Positions 15,847 to 25,089 are shown, counted from the stretch's first letter. The stretch: DNA of 38,894 nucleotides from Lachnospiraceae bacterium (GCA_022791755.1 JAAVZR010000037.1:1-38894), one strand, 5' to 3'. Numbers and translations are program-made. The notes: generated by a model not told the origin, from the letters alone.

Positions 15847-18800
15847 ATGGGCAGAAAAATGAAATCCATGGATGGCAACCACGCTGCCGCGCATGTATCC
15901 TATGCGTATTCCGATGTAGCGGCCATCTACCCCATCACCCCTTCGTCCGTAATGGCCGAGGCCACCGACGAGTGGGCCACACAGGGACGGGAAAATGTCT
16001 TCGGACAGACCGTACAGGTCACGGAGATGCAGTCGGAAGCCGGCGCAGCCGGCGCGGTGCACGGCTCTCTGGCAGCCGGCGCCCTGACCACCACCTTCAC
16101 GGCGTCACAGGGTCTGTTACTGATGATTCCCAATTTATACAAGATCGCCGGCGAGCAGCTGCCGGGCGTGTTCAATGTATCGGCCCGCACGATTGCCAGC
16201 CATGCGCTGTCGATCTTCGGCGACCATTCCGATGTCTATGCCTGCCGTCAGACCGGCGCGGCCATGCTGTGCGAGTCCAGCGTGCAGGAGGTCATGGACC
16301 TGACGCCTGTCGCTCACTGCGCAGCCATCAAGGGCAGATTGCCTTTCATTAATTTCTTTGACGGATTCAGGACTTCCCATGAGATCCAGAAGGTGGAGAC
16401 CTGGGATTATGAGGATTTAAAGGATATGCTGGATATGGACGCCGTCGACGCTTACCGCGCCGGTGCTCTGAATCCCAATCATCCCCGTCAGGACGGCTCC
16501 GCTCAGAACGCGGATATTTTCTTCCAGGCCAGAGAGGCCTGCAACTCCTACTATGAGGCCATGCCCGGCATCGTGGAAGAGTACATGAACAAGGTGAATG
16601 CAAAGATCGGCACCGATTACAAGCTGTTTAACTACTACGGCGCTTCCGATGCCGAGCATGTGATCATCGCCATGGGTTCCGTATGCGAGACCATCGACGA
16701 GACCATTGATTATATGATGGCCAGAGGCGACAAGGTGGGCCTGATTAAGGTACGTCTGTACCGTCCTTTCAGCGCGAAGCATCTGATTGACGTGATTCCG
16801 GAGACCGTAAAGCAGATTTCGGTCATGGACCGCACCAAGGAGCCCGGCGCGCAGGGCGAGCCTCTGTATCTGGATGTGGTGGCAGCCCTGAAGGGAAGCA
16901 AGTTTGACAGTGTTCCCGTCTTCGCCGGCCGCTACGGACTGGCCTCAAAGAACACCACTCCCGGTCAGATCATCTCCGTATTCAATAATACCGAGAAGAA
17001 GGTGTTCACGGTGGGTATCGTGGATGATGTGACCAACTTAAGCCTGGAGATCGGCGAGGATCCGAACACCACGCCCGAATCGATCATCAGCTGTAAGTTC
17101 TGGGGTCTGGGTGCGGACGGCACCGTCGGCGCCAACAAGAACTCCATCAAGATCATCGGCGATAATACCGACATGTATGCACAGGCATACTTTGACTACG
17201 ACTCCAAGAAATCCGGCGGTGTGACGATCTCCCATCTGCGCTTTGGCAAGGATAAGATCAAGTCCACTTACCTGATTTCCAAGGCCAATTTCGTGGCCTG
17301 CCACTGCCCGGCCTATGTGCGCAAGTACAATATGGTGCAGGATATCAAGAAGGGCGGAACCTTCCTGTTAAACTGCTCCTGGACGCCGGAGGAGCTGGAG
17401 AAGCATCTGCCCGGCCAGGCCAAGAGATACATCGCCGAGAACGGGATCAAGGTTTACACCATCGACGGAATCAGCATCGGCAAGGAGATCGGCCTGGGCA
17501 AGAGAATCAACACGATCCTTCAGTCCGCTTTCTTTAAGCTGGCCAACATCATTCCGGAGGAGGAAGCCCTGGATCTGATGAAGAAGGCTGCCAAGGCCAC
17601 CTACGGCCGCAAGGGCGACGATGTGGTGAAGATGAATTACGACGCCATCGACGCCGGCGCTCAGAGAATCGTGGAGATCCAGGTTCCCGAGAGCTGGAAG
17701 AACTGCGCGGACGAACAGCTGGGAGAGGGCGCCATCGACACCAGCACCGCAGCAGGCCGTTTTGCGGCCAATATCCAGAGAGCGGTCAACGGCCAGGAGG
17801 GCAACAGCCTGCCGGTATCTGCTTTCAAGGAATATGTGACAGGCAATACTCCTTCCGGTACGTCTGCCTATGAGAAGCGCGGCGTCGCCACCGATGTACC
17901 GGTATGGAATCCGGATAATTGTATCCAGTGTAACTTCTGCTCCTATGTGTGCCCTCATGCGGTAATTCGCCCTGTGGTCACCACCGAGGAGGAGGCGGCG
18001 AATGCGCCTGCCGGTATGCAGAAGCTGCCGATGACGGGTATGCCCGGCTACTACTTTACCATGTCCATCTCTTCCATGGACTGCACAGGCTGCGGAAGCT
18101 GCGCCAACGTATGTCCCGGTAAGAAGGGCGAGAAGGCTCTGACCATGCAGAGTTTCGAGGAGAACGTGGCTCAGCAGGAGGTCTTTGACTTCGGCGTTAA
18201 GATGGAAGTGAAGCCGGAGATCCTGGAGAAATTCAAGGAGACCACGGTGAAGGGCAGCCAGTTCAAGAAGCCTCTCTTAGAGTTCTCCGGCGCCTGCGCA
18301 GGCTGCGGCGAGACTCCTTATGCGAAGCTGATGACCCAGCTGTTCGGCGACAGAGCCTATATCGCCAATGCGACCGGCTGTTCCTCGATCTGGGGCAACT
18401 CCTCGCCGTCCACGCCTTATACCACGAACTCCAGAGGACAGGGTCCGGCCTGGTCCAACTCCCTGTTCGAGGATGCCGCTGAGTTTGGCTATGGCATGAA
18501 GCTGGCTCAGAACGCGGTTCGTTCCGGTCTGAAGGCAAAGATTGAGAATATCGTGGCAAACGGTGAGAATGAGGCAGTGAAGGCAGCGGCCAGAGAGTGG
18601 CTTGACACCTATGAGGTCGGCGCGCTCAACGGCGTGGCTACCGATAAGCTGGTGGCGGCTCTGGAAGCCTGCGGCTGCGGACATGCGCAGGAGATCCTGA
18701 AGCAGAAAGATTTCCTGGCCAAGAAGTCCCAGTGGATTCTGGGCGGCGACGGCTGGGCCTATGATATCGGCTTCGGCGGTCTCGACCATGTGATCGCTTC

Positions 18801-19389
18801 CGGTCAGGATATCAATATCCTGGTATTCGATACGGAGGTGTATTCCAACACCGGCGGTCAGTCCTCCAAGGCTACCAATGTGGGCGCAGTGGCGCAGTTT
18901 GCGGCCGGCGGCAAGGAAGTGAAGAAGAAAGACCTGGCGGCCATCGCCATGAGCTACGGTTATGTATATGTGGCGCAGATCGCTCAGGGCGCTGATATGA
19001 ACCAGTGCATTAAGGCCTTTGTGGAGGCTGAGAGCTATCCGGGACCTTCGATCATCATTGCCTACGCTCCCTGCATCAACCATGGCATCAAGAAGGGCAT
19101 GAGCAAGGCGCAGACCGAGGAGAAGGAGGCGGTACAGGCCGGTTACTGGCATTGCTTCCGCTACGATCCCCGTCTGGCGGCCGAGGGCAAGAATGCGTTC
19201 ATGCTGGATTCCAAGGCTCCGAACATGGAGAACTATCAGGCGTTCTTAAACGGCGAAGTCCGTTACAACTCCCTGGTACGCTCCAACCCGGCCAAGGCGG
19301 AGGCGCTCTTTGCCAGATCCGAGGCCCTGGCTAAGGAGAAGTATGAGCATTTGCAGAAGCTGGTTAAGCTGTACGGTGCCGAAGAGTAA
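15847..19389 (+). CDS. nifJ: Pyruvate:ferredoxin (flavodoxin) oxidoreductase
   Basis: Converts pyruvate and coenzyme A to acetyl-CoA and CO2, passing electrons to ferredoxin; the central pyruvate enzyme of anaerobes. The 1180-residue single chain has the full domain order. The N-terminal domain (YPITPSSVMAE) is followed by the central CoA-binding and EKR-type regions. A two-cluster ferredoxin domain follows: CIQCNFCSYVCPHA near 694-708 and CTGCGSCANVCPGKK near 745-759. The C-terminal thiamine diphosphate domain has CAGCGETPY near 816 and the GDGWAYDIG...NTGGQSS motif near 968-1005. Length is normal for the single-chain type and no frame break is seen. It is flanked by its own promoter and terminator, so it is a single-gene unit. 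Confidence 0.98.
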   Translation: MGRKMKSMDGNHAAAHVSYAYSDVAAIYPITPSSVMAEATDEWATQGRENVFGQTVQVTEMQSEAGAAGAVHGSLAAGALTTTFTASQGLLLMIPNLYKIAGEQLPGVFNVSARTIASHALSIFGDHSDVYACRQTGAAMLCESSVQEVMDLTPVAHCAAIKGRLPFINFFDGFRTSHEIQKVETWDYEDLKDMLDMDAVDAYRAGALNPNHPRQDGSAQNADIFFQAREACNSYYEAMPGIVEEYMNKVNAKIGTDYKLFNYYGASDAEHVIIAMGSVCETIDETIDYMMARGDKVGLIKVRLYRPFSAKHLIDVIPETVKQISVMDRTKEPGAQGEPLYLDVVAALKGSKFDSVPVFAGRYGLASKNTTPGQIISVFNNTEKKVFTVGIVDDVTNLSLEIGEDPNTTPESIISCKFWGLGADGTVGANKNSIKIIGDNTDMYAQAYFDYDSKKSGGVTISHLRFGKDKIKSTYLISKANFVACHCPAYVRKYNMVQDIKKGGTFLLNCSWTPEELEKHLPGQAKRYIAENGIKVYTIDGISIGKEIGLGKRINTILQSAFFKLANIIPEEEALDLMKKAAKATYGRKGDDVVKMNYDAIDAGAQRIVEIQVPESWKNCADEQLGEGAIDTSTAAGRFAANIQRAVNGQEGNSLPVSAFKEYVTGNTPSGTSAYEKRGVATDVPVWNPDNCIQCNFCSYVCPHAVIRPVVTTEEEAANAPAGMQKLPMTGMPGYYFTMSISSMDCTGCGSCANVCPGKKGEKALTMQSFEENVAQQEVFDFGVKMEVKPEILEKFKETTVKGSQFKKPLLEFSGACAGCGETPYAKLMTQLFGDRAYIANATGCSSIWGNSSPSTPYTTNSRGQGPAWSNSLFEDAAEFGYGMKLAQNAVRSGLKAKIENIVANGENEAVKAAAREWLDTYEVGALNGVATDKLVAALEACGCGHAQEILKQKDFLAKKSQWILGGDGWAYDIGFGGLDHVIASGQDINILVFDTEVYSNTGGQSSKATNVGAVAQFAAGGKEVKKKDLAAIAMSYGYVYVAQIAQGADMNQCIKAFVEAESYPGPSIIIAYAPCINHGIKKGMSKAQTEEKEAVQAGYWHCFRYDPRLAAEGKNAFMLDSKAPNMENYQAFLNGEVRYNSLVRSNPAKAEALFARSEALAKEKYEHLQKLVKLYGAEE

Positions 19390-19440
19390 AGAAATACTCT
19401 GAGGCAGAGCCAGCCTGAGACAGTAGCACAGAAATAAGAA

Positions 19441-19473
19441 AAGCCCTGCCGGAGATTCCGGTGGGGCTTCTTT
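19441..19473. terminator. Rho-independent terminator after PFOR
   Basis: A 13-bp stem (two G-U pairs) joins 19441-19453 to 19457-19469, followed by CTTCTTT. It ends PFOR transcription and its far side touches the stop codon of the PadR remnant on the minus strand, so it may serve both converging units. Confidence 0.8.
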
Positions 19474-19758
19474 AAAGGGGCTTAAGAGAGGTGATGGCAT
19501 GGCACAGGGTATCCCACTCTGCGGACATAGCCTGCAAATATTCGCAGCCCGCTTCGGAGATCTCGTAGTATTGCGGGGCGGCAGACCCTCGGTGGTCTCC
19601 TGCCAGTAGGAGGTCAGAAAGCCGTCCTTTAATAGGCGGCGCAGCAGCGGATAGATCGTGCTTTCCTTTGCGGCCAGAACAGGCCACTCTTCCAAACGGC
19701 TGATGATCTTATAGCCGTAATGGGGGCGGGTGCCATACAGGTATTTAACGTAATACAT
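19472..19758 (-). pseudogene. PadR-family transcriptional regulator, frameshifted
   Basis: Reading the minus strand from ATG at 19758 gives MYYVKYLYGTRPHYGYKIIS, followed by the winged-helix core STIYPLLRRLLKDGFLTSYW, which is typical of PadR. After LPPR the frame is lost; the expected continuation YYEISEAGCEYLQAM resumes in the next frame and ends KPL-stop at 19472. Adding one A in the short A-run at 19571-19572 would restore RKYYEIS and a 95-residue protein, a normal size for this family. So this is a single-base deletion or a sequencing error. The start is uncertain: no good ribosome binding site is visible. It would have repressed a nearby gene; the target is unknown. Confidence 0.75.
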
Positions 19759-19799
19759 CGTACCACATAGTATATCCGATGCCAATAGAAAAAGAAAAA

Positions 19800-19892
19800 G
19801 CTGCCGCAAAACAAAGGTACGATACGGCAGATGACATTCATGCATCAGCGGATACAGTCATATGTCGTATGTTTTCTTTGTTTTGCAGCAGC
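19800..19892 (-). terminator. Large-loop terminator after the Tat flavoprotein gene
   Basis: On the minus strand, 17-nt arms at 19876-19892 and 19800-19816 pair with one mismatch, and TTTTTCTTTTTC follows at once. The 59-nt loop holds further short dyads (ATGAC/GTCAT and ACGA/TCGT), giving a branched shape. It lies about 45 bp after the flavoprotein stop and about 40 bp before the PadR start. Confidence 0.6.
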
Positions 19893-19938
19893 CTTGTATG
19901 AAAACCTTTCTGTCAGTCTGTGAAAAGGCAGATCCGGC

Positions 19939-22170
19939 TTACTGAGCGGAAGCCTGGCTCAAAGCATCGGCCAGGGCCGCCAGGAAAGCGTTGGTCGTCT
20001 TGGTGGCGCCGGAGATTGTATCCACGGCGGAACCGTTGGAAGCGATGGCCTGCTCGACCAGCTTCGGAAGAGCTTCTCCGCCGATATTGGGCGTCTCCTG
20101 GCTGTCGAAGGTAATATCGGCGATCACGCCGTCCTTGATGGTGACTTCGACTTTCACATTGCCGTTCTGTCCGCCTTCTCCCGTGCCGCTGTAGACGCCG
20201 TCCGTGTAGGTGGCGTCGCTGCTTCCCAGAGCAGCAAAAGCGGAACCGTCATTCTGAATGGATTCCTCCTCCTTGGTGCTGACCCGCGTAATCGGGCCCG
20301 ACGGGAAAGTGAAATCCGGATCGGCCAGCCGCTTACCCAGCACATAGGACAGACAGTTGCAGACACCTCCCAGATTCTGTCCGGGCATTACGAAATTATA
20401 GGTGCCGGCATAGTAGTCGCCGGTCATGATGCCGGTGTTAAACAGGCCGTCGATGGGCATATCGTCGTCCTGGCATACCTGCATGTACTCATTGGTGCGC
20501 AGACCGCCGGTGACACAGAGGAAGGTCATGGCGTCGGAACCGAAGTGAGTTCTGGCGGCATAGAACGGAGCTTTCTTGATAGGATGAAGGGCGGAGGGCG
20601 CCACATGGTATTCCTCATCATAGCCCTGCTCGGCATATCTGGTATAGTTATTGATGGATTCGATGGCGTTTTCGCGGGCCTGGCCGGTGAAGCCCATCTT
20701 ATCCACCAGCTCTTCGATGGTGTCAGCTTTCCAGTAGGAGCCGTTTTCCACGCTGCTTTCCCAGCCGGCGATCAGCTGTTCCGGTGTGGAAGGCATGATG
20801 CCGTTTTCATTGTTGATGGAGCAGCCGAAGGTCTCCCATTCATCCTGTATGTAGGCATAATCGGTATCCCACACGGAATAGGCGATATGGTCAGGCAGCT
20901 GCAGGATAGCGATGGCGCCGTAGGAGAAGTTTGTCACTTCGTTGTGATAGCGCTTGCCGTCGCTGGTTAAGTTGATGCCCCAGAAATTATCGATGGAGTT
21001 GACCTTGGGGCCCGGCGCTCCGCAGTTAATCATGGGGGCGTTGGGATAAGTTTTCTGCCAGCCGGCTCCCACCCACAGGCCCATTTTATGGCCGTCACCG
21101 GCGTAGAGGCCATTGTAAGCCAGCTCCACGTCATAATTTACCTTGGTGGTGTCCAGGGAGTTCTTATAGAGGTTCCATGCCCAGGGGGAGTATTTGGCCA
21201 TCATGTCGGGATCCTTGGAGAAATCGCCGGTGGCCAGAACGACGGCTTTGTTGGCACAGTATTTGATGTATTCCTGGGTCTCCAGATTCTGGGCCACCAC
21301 AGCCGATACGCGGCCGGTATTATTGTCGTCGCGGATCAGATAGAGGGCGCGGGTCTTGAAATCGATCTCGCCGCCGTTGTCCGTAAAGATGTCGGCATAG
21401 GCCTGCGCACACAGAGGAGCGCCGAACAACATGCCGAAAGGAGCCTCGTCCGTATAGAAGCTGTGAGAGCCGGCAGGGACGGTCAGGATGCCGTCCGGAT
21501 CCACATAGCCGGGCTCCAGGCAGCACTTAAGGCCTTTGGAAGCCATCTTGTCAATCATCCAGTCCATGGCGGGACCGGAGTTATTGATCCAGGTAGACCA
21601 CTTGCGCTCGTCGATGTAGCAGGAGGCGGAGTGCTTTTCCACCTTGGCGGCATGGCGGCCTTCCTCCGTATCCGGTGTGTAATTTATACCCAGCTCCTTC
21701 TGCTTCTTGGTGCCGATGGCATGGTTGGAGCCGCCGCGGGAGATGGCGCGGGCGCCGGCAGAGATAACGCGCACATCGGCGCCGCTCTCCTGGGCTGACA
21801 CAGCGGTGCACAGTCCGGCCATACCGGAACCGACGATGATGATATCATGGGTGACGGTTTTGGAAATCTTGCTCTCGTCGATGGGATACTCCTCCGGCAT
21901 CACCTCGAATTTCCATTTCATGTTCTGATAGCTGTCCGCAGTCAGATAGCCGGTACTGTCTGTGGCAGCGGCAGGCGTAACGGGGGCAGTGGTCTCAGGA
22001 GCTGTCGTCTCAGGGGACGTAGTATCCAAAGCCGCTGTCGTGGCGGCAGCGGTGGTGTTTTCCTGTGTGGAAGACGCCTGAGTCTCGGAAGCGGGGCTGC
22101 AGGCAGACAGGCCGATGGTGGCAACGCTGGCCACAGCGCCTTTCAGAAAGTCTCTGCGTGAAAGATTCAT
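19939..22170 (-). CDS. Exported FAD/FMN flavoprotein, fumarate reductase-like (flavocytochrome c family)
   Basis: Probably reduces an organic acceptor outside the membrane, in the fumarate/urocanate/acrylate reductase family. The 743-residue protein starts with a twin-arginine signal (SRRDFLKG, Arg5-Arg6) and a lipobox-like LSAC with Cys24. A Thr/Ala/Pro-rich linker follows (about 25-75). The FAD-binding domain has the dinucleotide motif VGSGMAGL at 113-120. The C-terminal FMN_bind domain (about 660-743) ends with the attachment motif DTISGAT, where Thr723 is the expected site of covalent FMN. No haem-binding CxxCH is present, so electrons must enter through FMN. GGGAGG precedes the ATG at 22170. 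Its neighbours are a LysR regulator upstream on the same strand and a second related flavoprotein. The true substrate is unknown. Confidence 0.9.
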   Translation of the reverse strand: MNLSRRDFLKGAVASVATIGLSACSPASETQASSTQENTTAAATTAALDTTSPETTAPETTAPVTPAAATDSTGYLTADSYQNMKWKFEVMPEEYPIDESKISKTVTHDIIIVGSGMAGLCTAVSAQESGADVRVISAGARAISRGGSNHAIGTKKQKELGINYTPDTEEGRHAAKVEKHSASCYIDERKWSTWINNSGPAMDWMIDKMASKGLKCCLEPGYVDPDGILTVPAGSHSFYTDEAPFGMLFGAPLCAQAYADIFTDNGGEIDFKTRALYLIRDDNNTGRVSAVVAQNLETQEYIKYCANKAVVLATGDFSKDPDMMAKYSPWAWNLYKNSLDTTKVNYDVELAYNGLYAGDGHKMGLWVGAGWQKTYPNAPMINCGAPGPKVNSIDNFWGINLTSDGKRYHNEVTNFSYGAIAILQLPDHIAYSVWDTDYAYIQDEWETFGCSINNENGIMPSTPEQLIAGWESSVENGSYWKADTIEELVDKMGFTGQARENAIESINNYTRYAEQGYDEEYHVAPSALHPIKKAPFYAARTHFGSDAMTFLCVTGGLRTNEYMQVCQDDDMPIDGLFNTGIMTGDYYAGTYNFVMPGQNLGGVCNCLSYVLGKRLADPDFTFPSGPITRVSTKEEESIQNDGSAFAALGSSDATYTDGVYSGTGEGGQNGNVKVEVTIKDGVIADITFDSQETPNIGGEALPKLVEQAIASNGSAVDTISGATKTTNAFLAALADALSQASAQ

Positions 22171-22230
22171 GGTTCTGTTTCCTCCCTTGTGATTTAACGG
22201 GCAAACTGGATTGCCCTGTATCCTTTTTAT

Positions 22231-22258
22231 ATCATAAAACAGAGGGCTGAAAAAGCAA
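22231..22258 (-). promoter_or_regulatory. Promoter of the Tat flavoprotein gene
   Basis: On the minus strand TTGCTT (22258-22253) and TATGAT (22236-22231) are 16 bp apart, about 60 bp ahead of the flavoprotein start and just after the LysR terminator. Confidence 0.45.
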
Positions 22259-22268
22259 TAAAAAGAAC

Positions 22269-22299
22269 CCGGTCTGCAACGATTGGTTGCGGTGACCGG
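22269..22299 (-). terminator. Terminator of the LysR gene
   Basis: On the minus strand CCGGTC and GACCGG pair at the ends (22294-22299 with 22269-22274) and GCAAC/GTTGC pair inside, followed by GTTCTTTTTATTG. It separates LysR from the flavoprotein transcript. Confidence 0.65.
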
Positions 22300-22340
22300 A
22301 AGATTTCTCGTACTCCTTTCTTCGGGTTATATTAAAAATA

Positions 22341-23210
22341 TCAGGCAAGAGAAGGGTCCTTCAAGGCCTGGCGCAGATCCAGACACAGCTTTTTCAGAAG
22401 AGGATTATTCTCTGTGTGGGAGGCGATGGCACAGTGAAAATAGTCCATATCATTGTGGCCTTTGAGAGGAACCAGGGTAAGGTGGTCCGGAAGCGTGGGC
22501 AGGGAAAGTAACGGAACAGGGAAGATACCGCGGCCCTGTTCCACGAGTTCATAGGCCAGCAGAATATCGTCGATGGCAAAGTCCGGTTTCGGGGTATCTT
22601 CGTGGAGCCAGAAACACCGGGGATAACCGTTCTTATAGAAGATCAGATGTTCTCCCAGCAGATCCTGATGGGTCACATAGGGCCGGGAGGCCAGGGGATG
22701 GTCTTTGCGCATCGTATAGTAGAGCGGGGAGACGGCGATGATCTGGTCCTTATCTGCATCGGAGGAGAATTTCAGGTGAGATACGGCCATATCGACAGCG
22801 CCGCTCTCGAACAAAGTGTGGCATTCCGAGTCGGTGCGGCCCAGAAGAATCAGCTCCATCTTGTCTTCGTGGGAGCGGGAGAACTCCTCCAGGCGGTCGT
22901 AGAAATAGTGGTGTACGGTAAGAGGAAGCGCGATGCGCAGCTGCTCCCTGATTTGAATCTGCTTCATCTGGGCCTCCAGGGAGTCAAAGCTCTGTACCAC
23001 GGCTAACGCCCGGTCATAATAGCGCTTGCCCTGTTCGCTTAAAATCACGCCGCCGTGGACGCGGTAAAACAGAGGGTAGCCCAGTTCTTTTTCCAGCTGC
23101 ATCAGTGTCTTGCTGACGGCCTGACGTGTGACGAACAGGATATCGGCGGTGTCCTGAATGTTACCATGCTGTGCGGTTTCGATAAAATAGCGCAGTTGCC
23201 TGATGTCCAA
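22341..23210 (-). CDS. LysR-family transcriptional regulator
   Basis: DNA-binding regulator that usually activates a divergent gene in response to a small inducer. The 289-residue protein begins MDIRQLRYFIETAQHG. The winged helix-turn-helix (about 2-60) contains the recognition part FVTRQAVSKTLMQLEKELGY. The rest is the two-lobed effector-binding domain. The start codon is TTG at 23208-23210: it is followed by the conserved first residues, and CCTCCTTT on the + strand (AAAGGAGG on the coding strand) lies 7 bp upstream, while no ATG fits. The gene is divergent from the second flavoprotein and upstream of the first, so it most likely controls one or both. Confidence 0.93.
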   Translation of the reverse strand: MDIRQLRYFIETAQHGNIQDTADILFVTRQAVSKTLMQLEKELGYPLFYRVHGGVILSEQGKRYYDRALAVVQSFDSLEAQMKQIQIREQLRIALPLTVHHYFYDRLEEFSRSHEDKMELILLGRTDSECHTLFESGAVDMAVSHLKFSSDADKDQIIAVSPLYYTMRKDHPLASRPYVTHQDLLGEHLIFYKNGYPRCFWLHEDTPKPDFAIDDILLAYELVEQGRGIFPVPLLSLPTLPDHLTLVPLKGHNDMDYFHCAIASHTENNPLLKKLCLDLRQALKDPSLA

Positions 23211-23262
23211 AACGATTCCTCCTTTGTATCCGGGACAGAATTCCCTGGCGTCTTTCAGACAT

Positions 23263-23291
23263 AGTATATCTTATTGGTAAAAAAACAACAA
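23263..23291 (-). promoter_or_regulatory. Promoter of the LysR gene
   Basis: On the minus strand TTGTTG (23291-23286) and TATACT (23268-23263) have a 17-bp spacer. The leader to the TTG start is about 50 bases. Confidence 0.5.
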
Positions 23292-23294
23292 GTC

Positions 23295-23314
23295 ATATCA
23301 AAAATTTCAAATAT
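23295..23314. promoter_or_regulatory. Candidate LysR operator
   Basis: An imperfect 20-bp palindrome with ATAT at both ends and AAATTT at the centre lies between the divergent promoters, just upstream of the weak -35 region of the second flavoprotein. LysR proteins bind AT-rich dyads in this position. The match is loose, so confidence is low. Confidence 0.3.
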
Positions 23315-23340
23315 AAGGATTTCATTTTTCCTGTTATAAT
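23312..23340 (+). promoter_or_regulatory. Promoter of the second flavoprotein gene, weak -35
   Basis: A perfect TATAAT at 23335-23340 has only TATAAG at the -35 position (23312-23317). A good -10 with a poor -35 is typical of promoters needing an activator, here plausibly the divergent LysR protein. The leader is about 140 bases. Confidence 0.5.
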
Positions 23341-23485
23341 AGAGACACAGGCGAGGAGGCGTGGCCGGCCGGGCTTCTGACCTGGAAACCAGAGAGAAGG
23401 ATACGCGGCAAAAGGGCAGGATTTTTATCAAAGGACCATGAAAGACCCGTGGAAAGCGTATTTACAATAACAGGAGAAACGGAAA

Positions 23486-24994
23486 ATGAAAAAAAGAAGA
23501 AGAGTAATAGCAGGGCTCTTGGCGTTGGCCATGGCATGGGCGCTTTGCGGATGTGCACAATCCGCCGGCCCTACGACAACGGCTTTTGAGACTGAGGCAG
23601 GAAGCATTGCCACGACAGAGGCTGCCACCACGGCGGCGGCTAAGGAGCCGGAGACACAGTCCCAGTCTCAGGCCGTAACCGCTGACGAGACGGTGGATGT
23701 GGTCGTAGTGGGCGGCGGCGGCGCCGGTATGACTACGGCGATTCGCCTGACAGAGGGTGGTAAAAAGGTGATTTTGCTGGAGAAGCAGGCGCTGTTAGGA
23801 GGTGCGACCTCCCTGGCCGCCACCTATTTTGTGGCAGTGGACACACCTGTGCAGAAGGATGCCGGGCTGGGGATGAACATCGAGGAATACGTGGCCTCTT
23901 CGGTTGCAGCCAATCCGGATATGTCAGCGGAAAATCTGACCAGGCTGTTAGAACGCTCGGAAGAAAGCCGTCAGTGGCTGATTGGCCTGGGAGTGGACCT
24001 GACCCGTCCCATGTCTTATTATCAGGTGGGAATCGGCGACGGAAGTTCTCTGGGTTCTGCTCTGGTGGCAGGTCTGGTTCCGGAGATGGACCGTGTCGGT
24101 GTGGATTACCGCACAGAGACCCGCGCCACGGAAATCATTATGGAGGACGGTAAAGTGGCCGGCGTGAAAGCCGAGGGCCCTGACGGCGTATATACCATAT
24201 ATGCCAAGGATGTGGTTCTGGCAGCCGGAGGCTATGCGGCCAGCCCGGAGATGGTGTCCGTGTATGCACCGGAATGGTCAGGCGTTGCGACCACCACGGC
24301 AGTGGGCAATGTGGGAGATGCCTTTGTGATGGCTGAGGCAGTGGGAGCCTCTTTAAGCGATATGGAAGTGGTGCGCATGAATCCGGCTGTCTATGAGACG
24401 GATAGTGGCGCAGCCTACAGCTTAAGCGTGGCCAGGGCAGAGGGCGGTATCATGGTGAACATGGAGGGAGAGCGCTTCTGCAACGACTATTACAAGGATT
24501 ATACCGTCATGTCCCGGGAGATGCTCAAACAGGAGGGAGACTACGTATATATCGTATTTGATCAGGCCTCGGTGGATCGCTCGGCCCGTCTGGCAGGTTT
24601 TGGCGAAAAGGGATTCTTTTTGCAGGGAGATACGCTGGATGAGCTGGCCGGACAGATGGGTGTTCCGGCGGAGAATCTGACAAACACGGTGGAGCGCTAC
24701 AGAGGCTTTGTGGATTCCGGTGTGGATGAGGATTTTGGCAGAGATACGGCTATGGGGAGCCGGATCGATCAGGCTCCGTTTTATGCGGTGCGCTGCCGTC
24801 CGGGGATCCAGGTGACCTTAGGCGGCATTGATGTGAATGGCAATATGCAGGTGCTCAATGGGGACGGAGAAGTGATCGAGGGACTTTATGCGGTGGGAGA
24901 ATGTGCAAACGACGGTCTGTACGGCAGCGGTCCTACGAATATCAATGTCACTTTCGGCACATTGCTGGCGGGTTATATTATTGAGAACAGATAA
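23486..24994 (+). CDS. Lipoprotein FAD-dependent reductase, fumarate reductase-like, without FMN domain
   Basis: Second exported flavoprotein of the same broad family as the Tat-type one. The 502-residue protein has a lipoprotein signal (KKRRR, hydrophobic core, lipobox LCGC with Cys23) and a Thr/Ala/Gln-rich linker to about residue 65. The FAD motif VVGGGGAGM lies at 75-82, and the family tail ends YGSGPTNINVTFGTLLAGY. It has no twin-arginine pair, no FMN_bind domain and no haem motif, so the partner that supplies electrons is missing and may be encoded elsewhere. AGGAG lies 9 bp before the ATG. Acting on fumarate or another enoate is inference from the family. Confidence 0.88.
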   Translation: MKKRRRVIAGLLALAMAWALCGCAQSAGPTTTAFETEAGSIATTEAATTAAAKEPETQSQSQAVTADETVDVVVVGGGGAGMTTAIRLTEGGKKVILLEKQALLGGATSLAATYFVAVDTPVQKDAGLGMNIEEYVASSVAANPDMSAENLTRLLERSEESRQWLIGLGVDLTRPMSYYQVGIGDGSSLGSALVAGLVPEMDRVGVDYRTETRATEIIMEDGKVAGVKAEGPDGVYTIYAKDVVLAAGGYAASPEMVSVYAPEWSGVATTTAVGNVGDAFVMAEAVGASLSDMEVVRMNPAVYETDSGAAYSLSVARAEGGIMVNMEGERFCNDYYKDYTVMSREMLKQEGDYVYIVFDQASVDRSARLAGFGEKGFFLQGDTLDELAGQMGVPAENLTNTVERYRGFVDSGVDEDFGRDTAMGSRIDQAPFYAVRCRPGIQVTLGGIDVNGNMQVLNGDGEVIEGLYAVGECANDGLYGSGPTNINVTFGTLLAGYIIENR

Positions 24995-25037
24995 CACAAA
25001 GCCCCCGTCCGAAAAACGGCGGGAGACACCGGGAAGC

Positions 25038-25062
25038 AGCCTGACAGAACGCCTGTCAGGCT
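25038..25062. repeat. Perfect intergenic hairpin
   Basis: Perfect 10-bp arms 25038-25047 and 25053-25062 (AGCCTGACAG / CTGTCAGGCT) enclose a 5-nt loop between the second flavoprotein and the AraC regulator. No T-run follows, so it is a weak terminator, a processing site or an operator. Confidence 0.55.
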
Positions 25063-25089
25063 TACTCCTGTCTGAAAAGAAAGGTATCT

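Noticed and set aside
15798..16352. Forward open frame overlapping the start of PFOR.
   Set aside because: It is out of frame with PFOR, has no ribosome binding site and is Arg/His-rich like a shadow frame.
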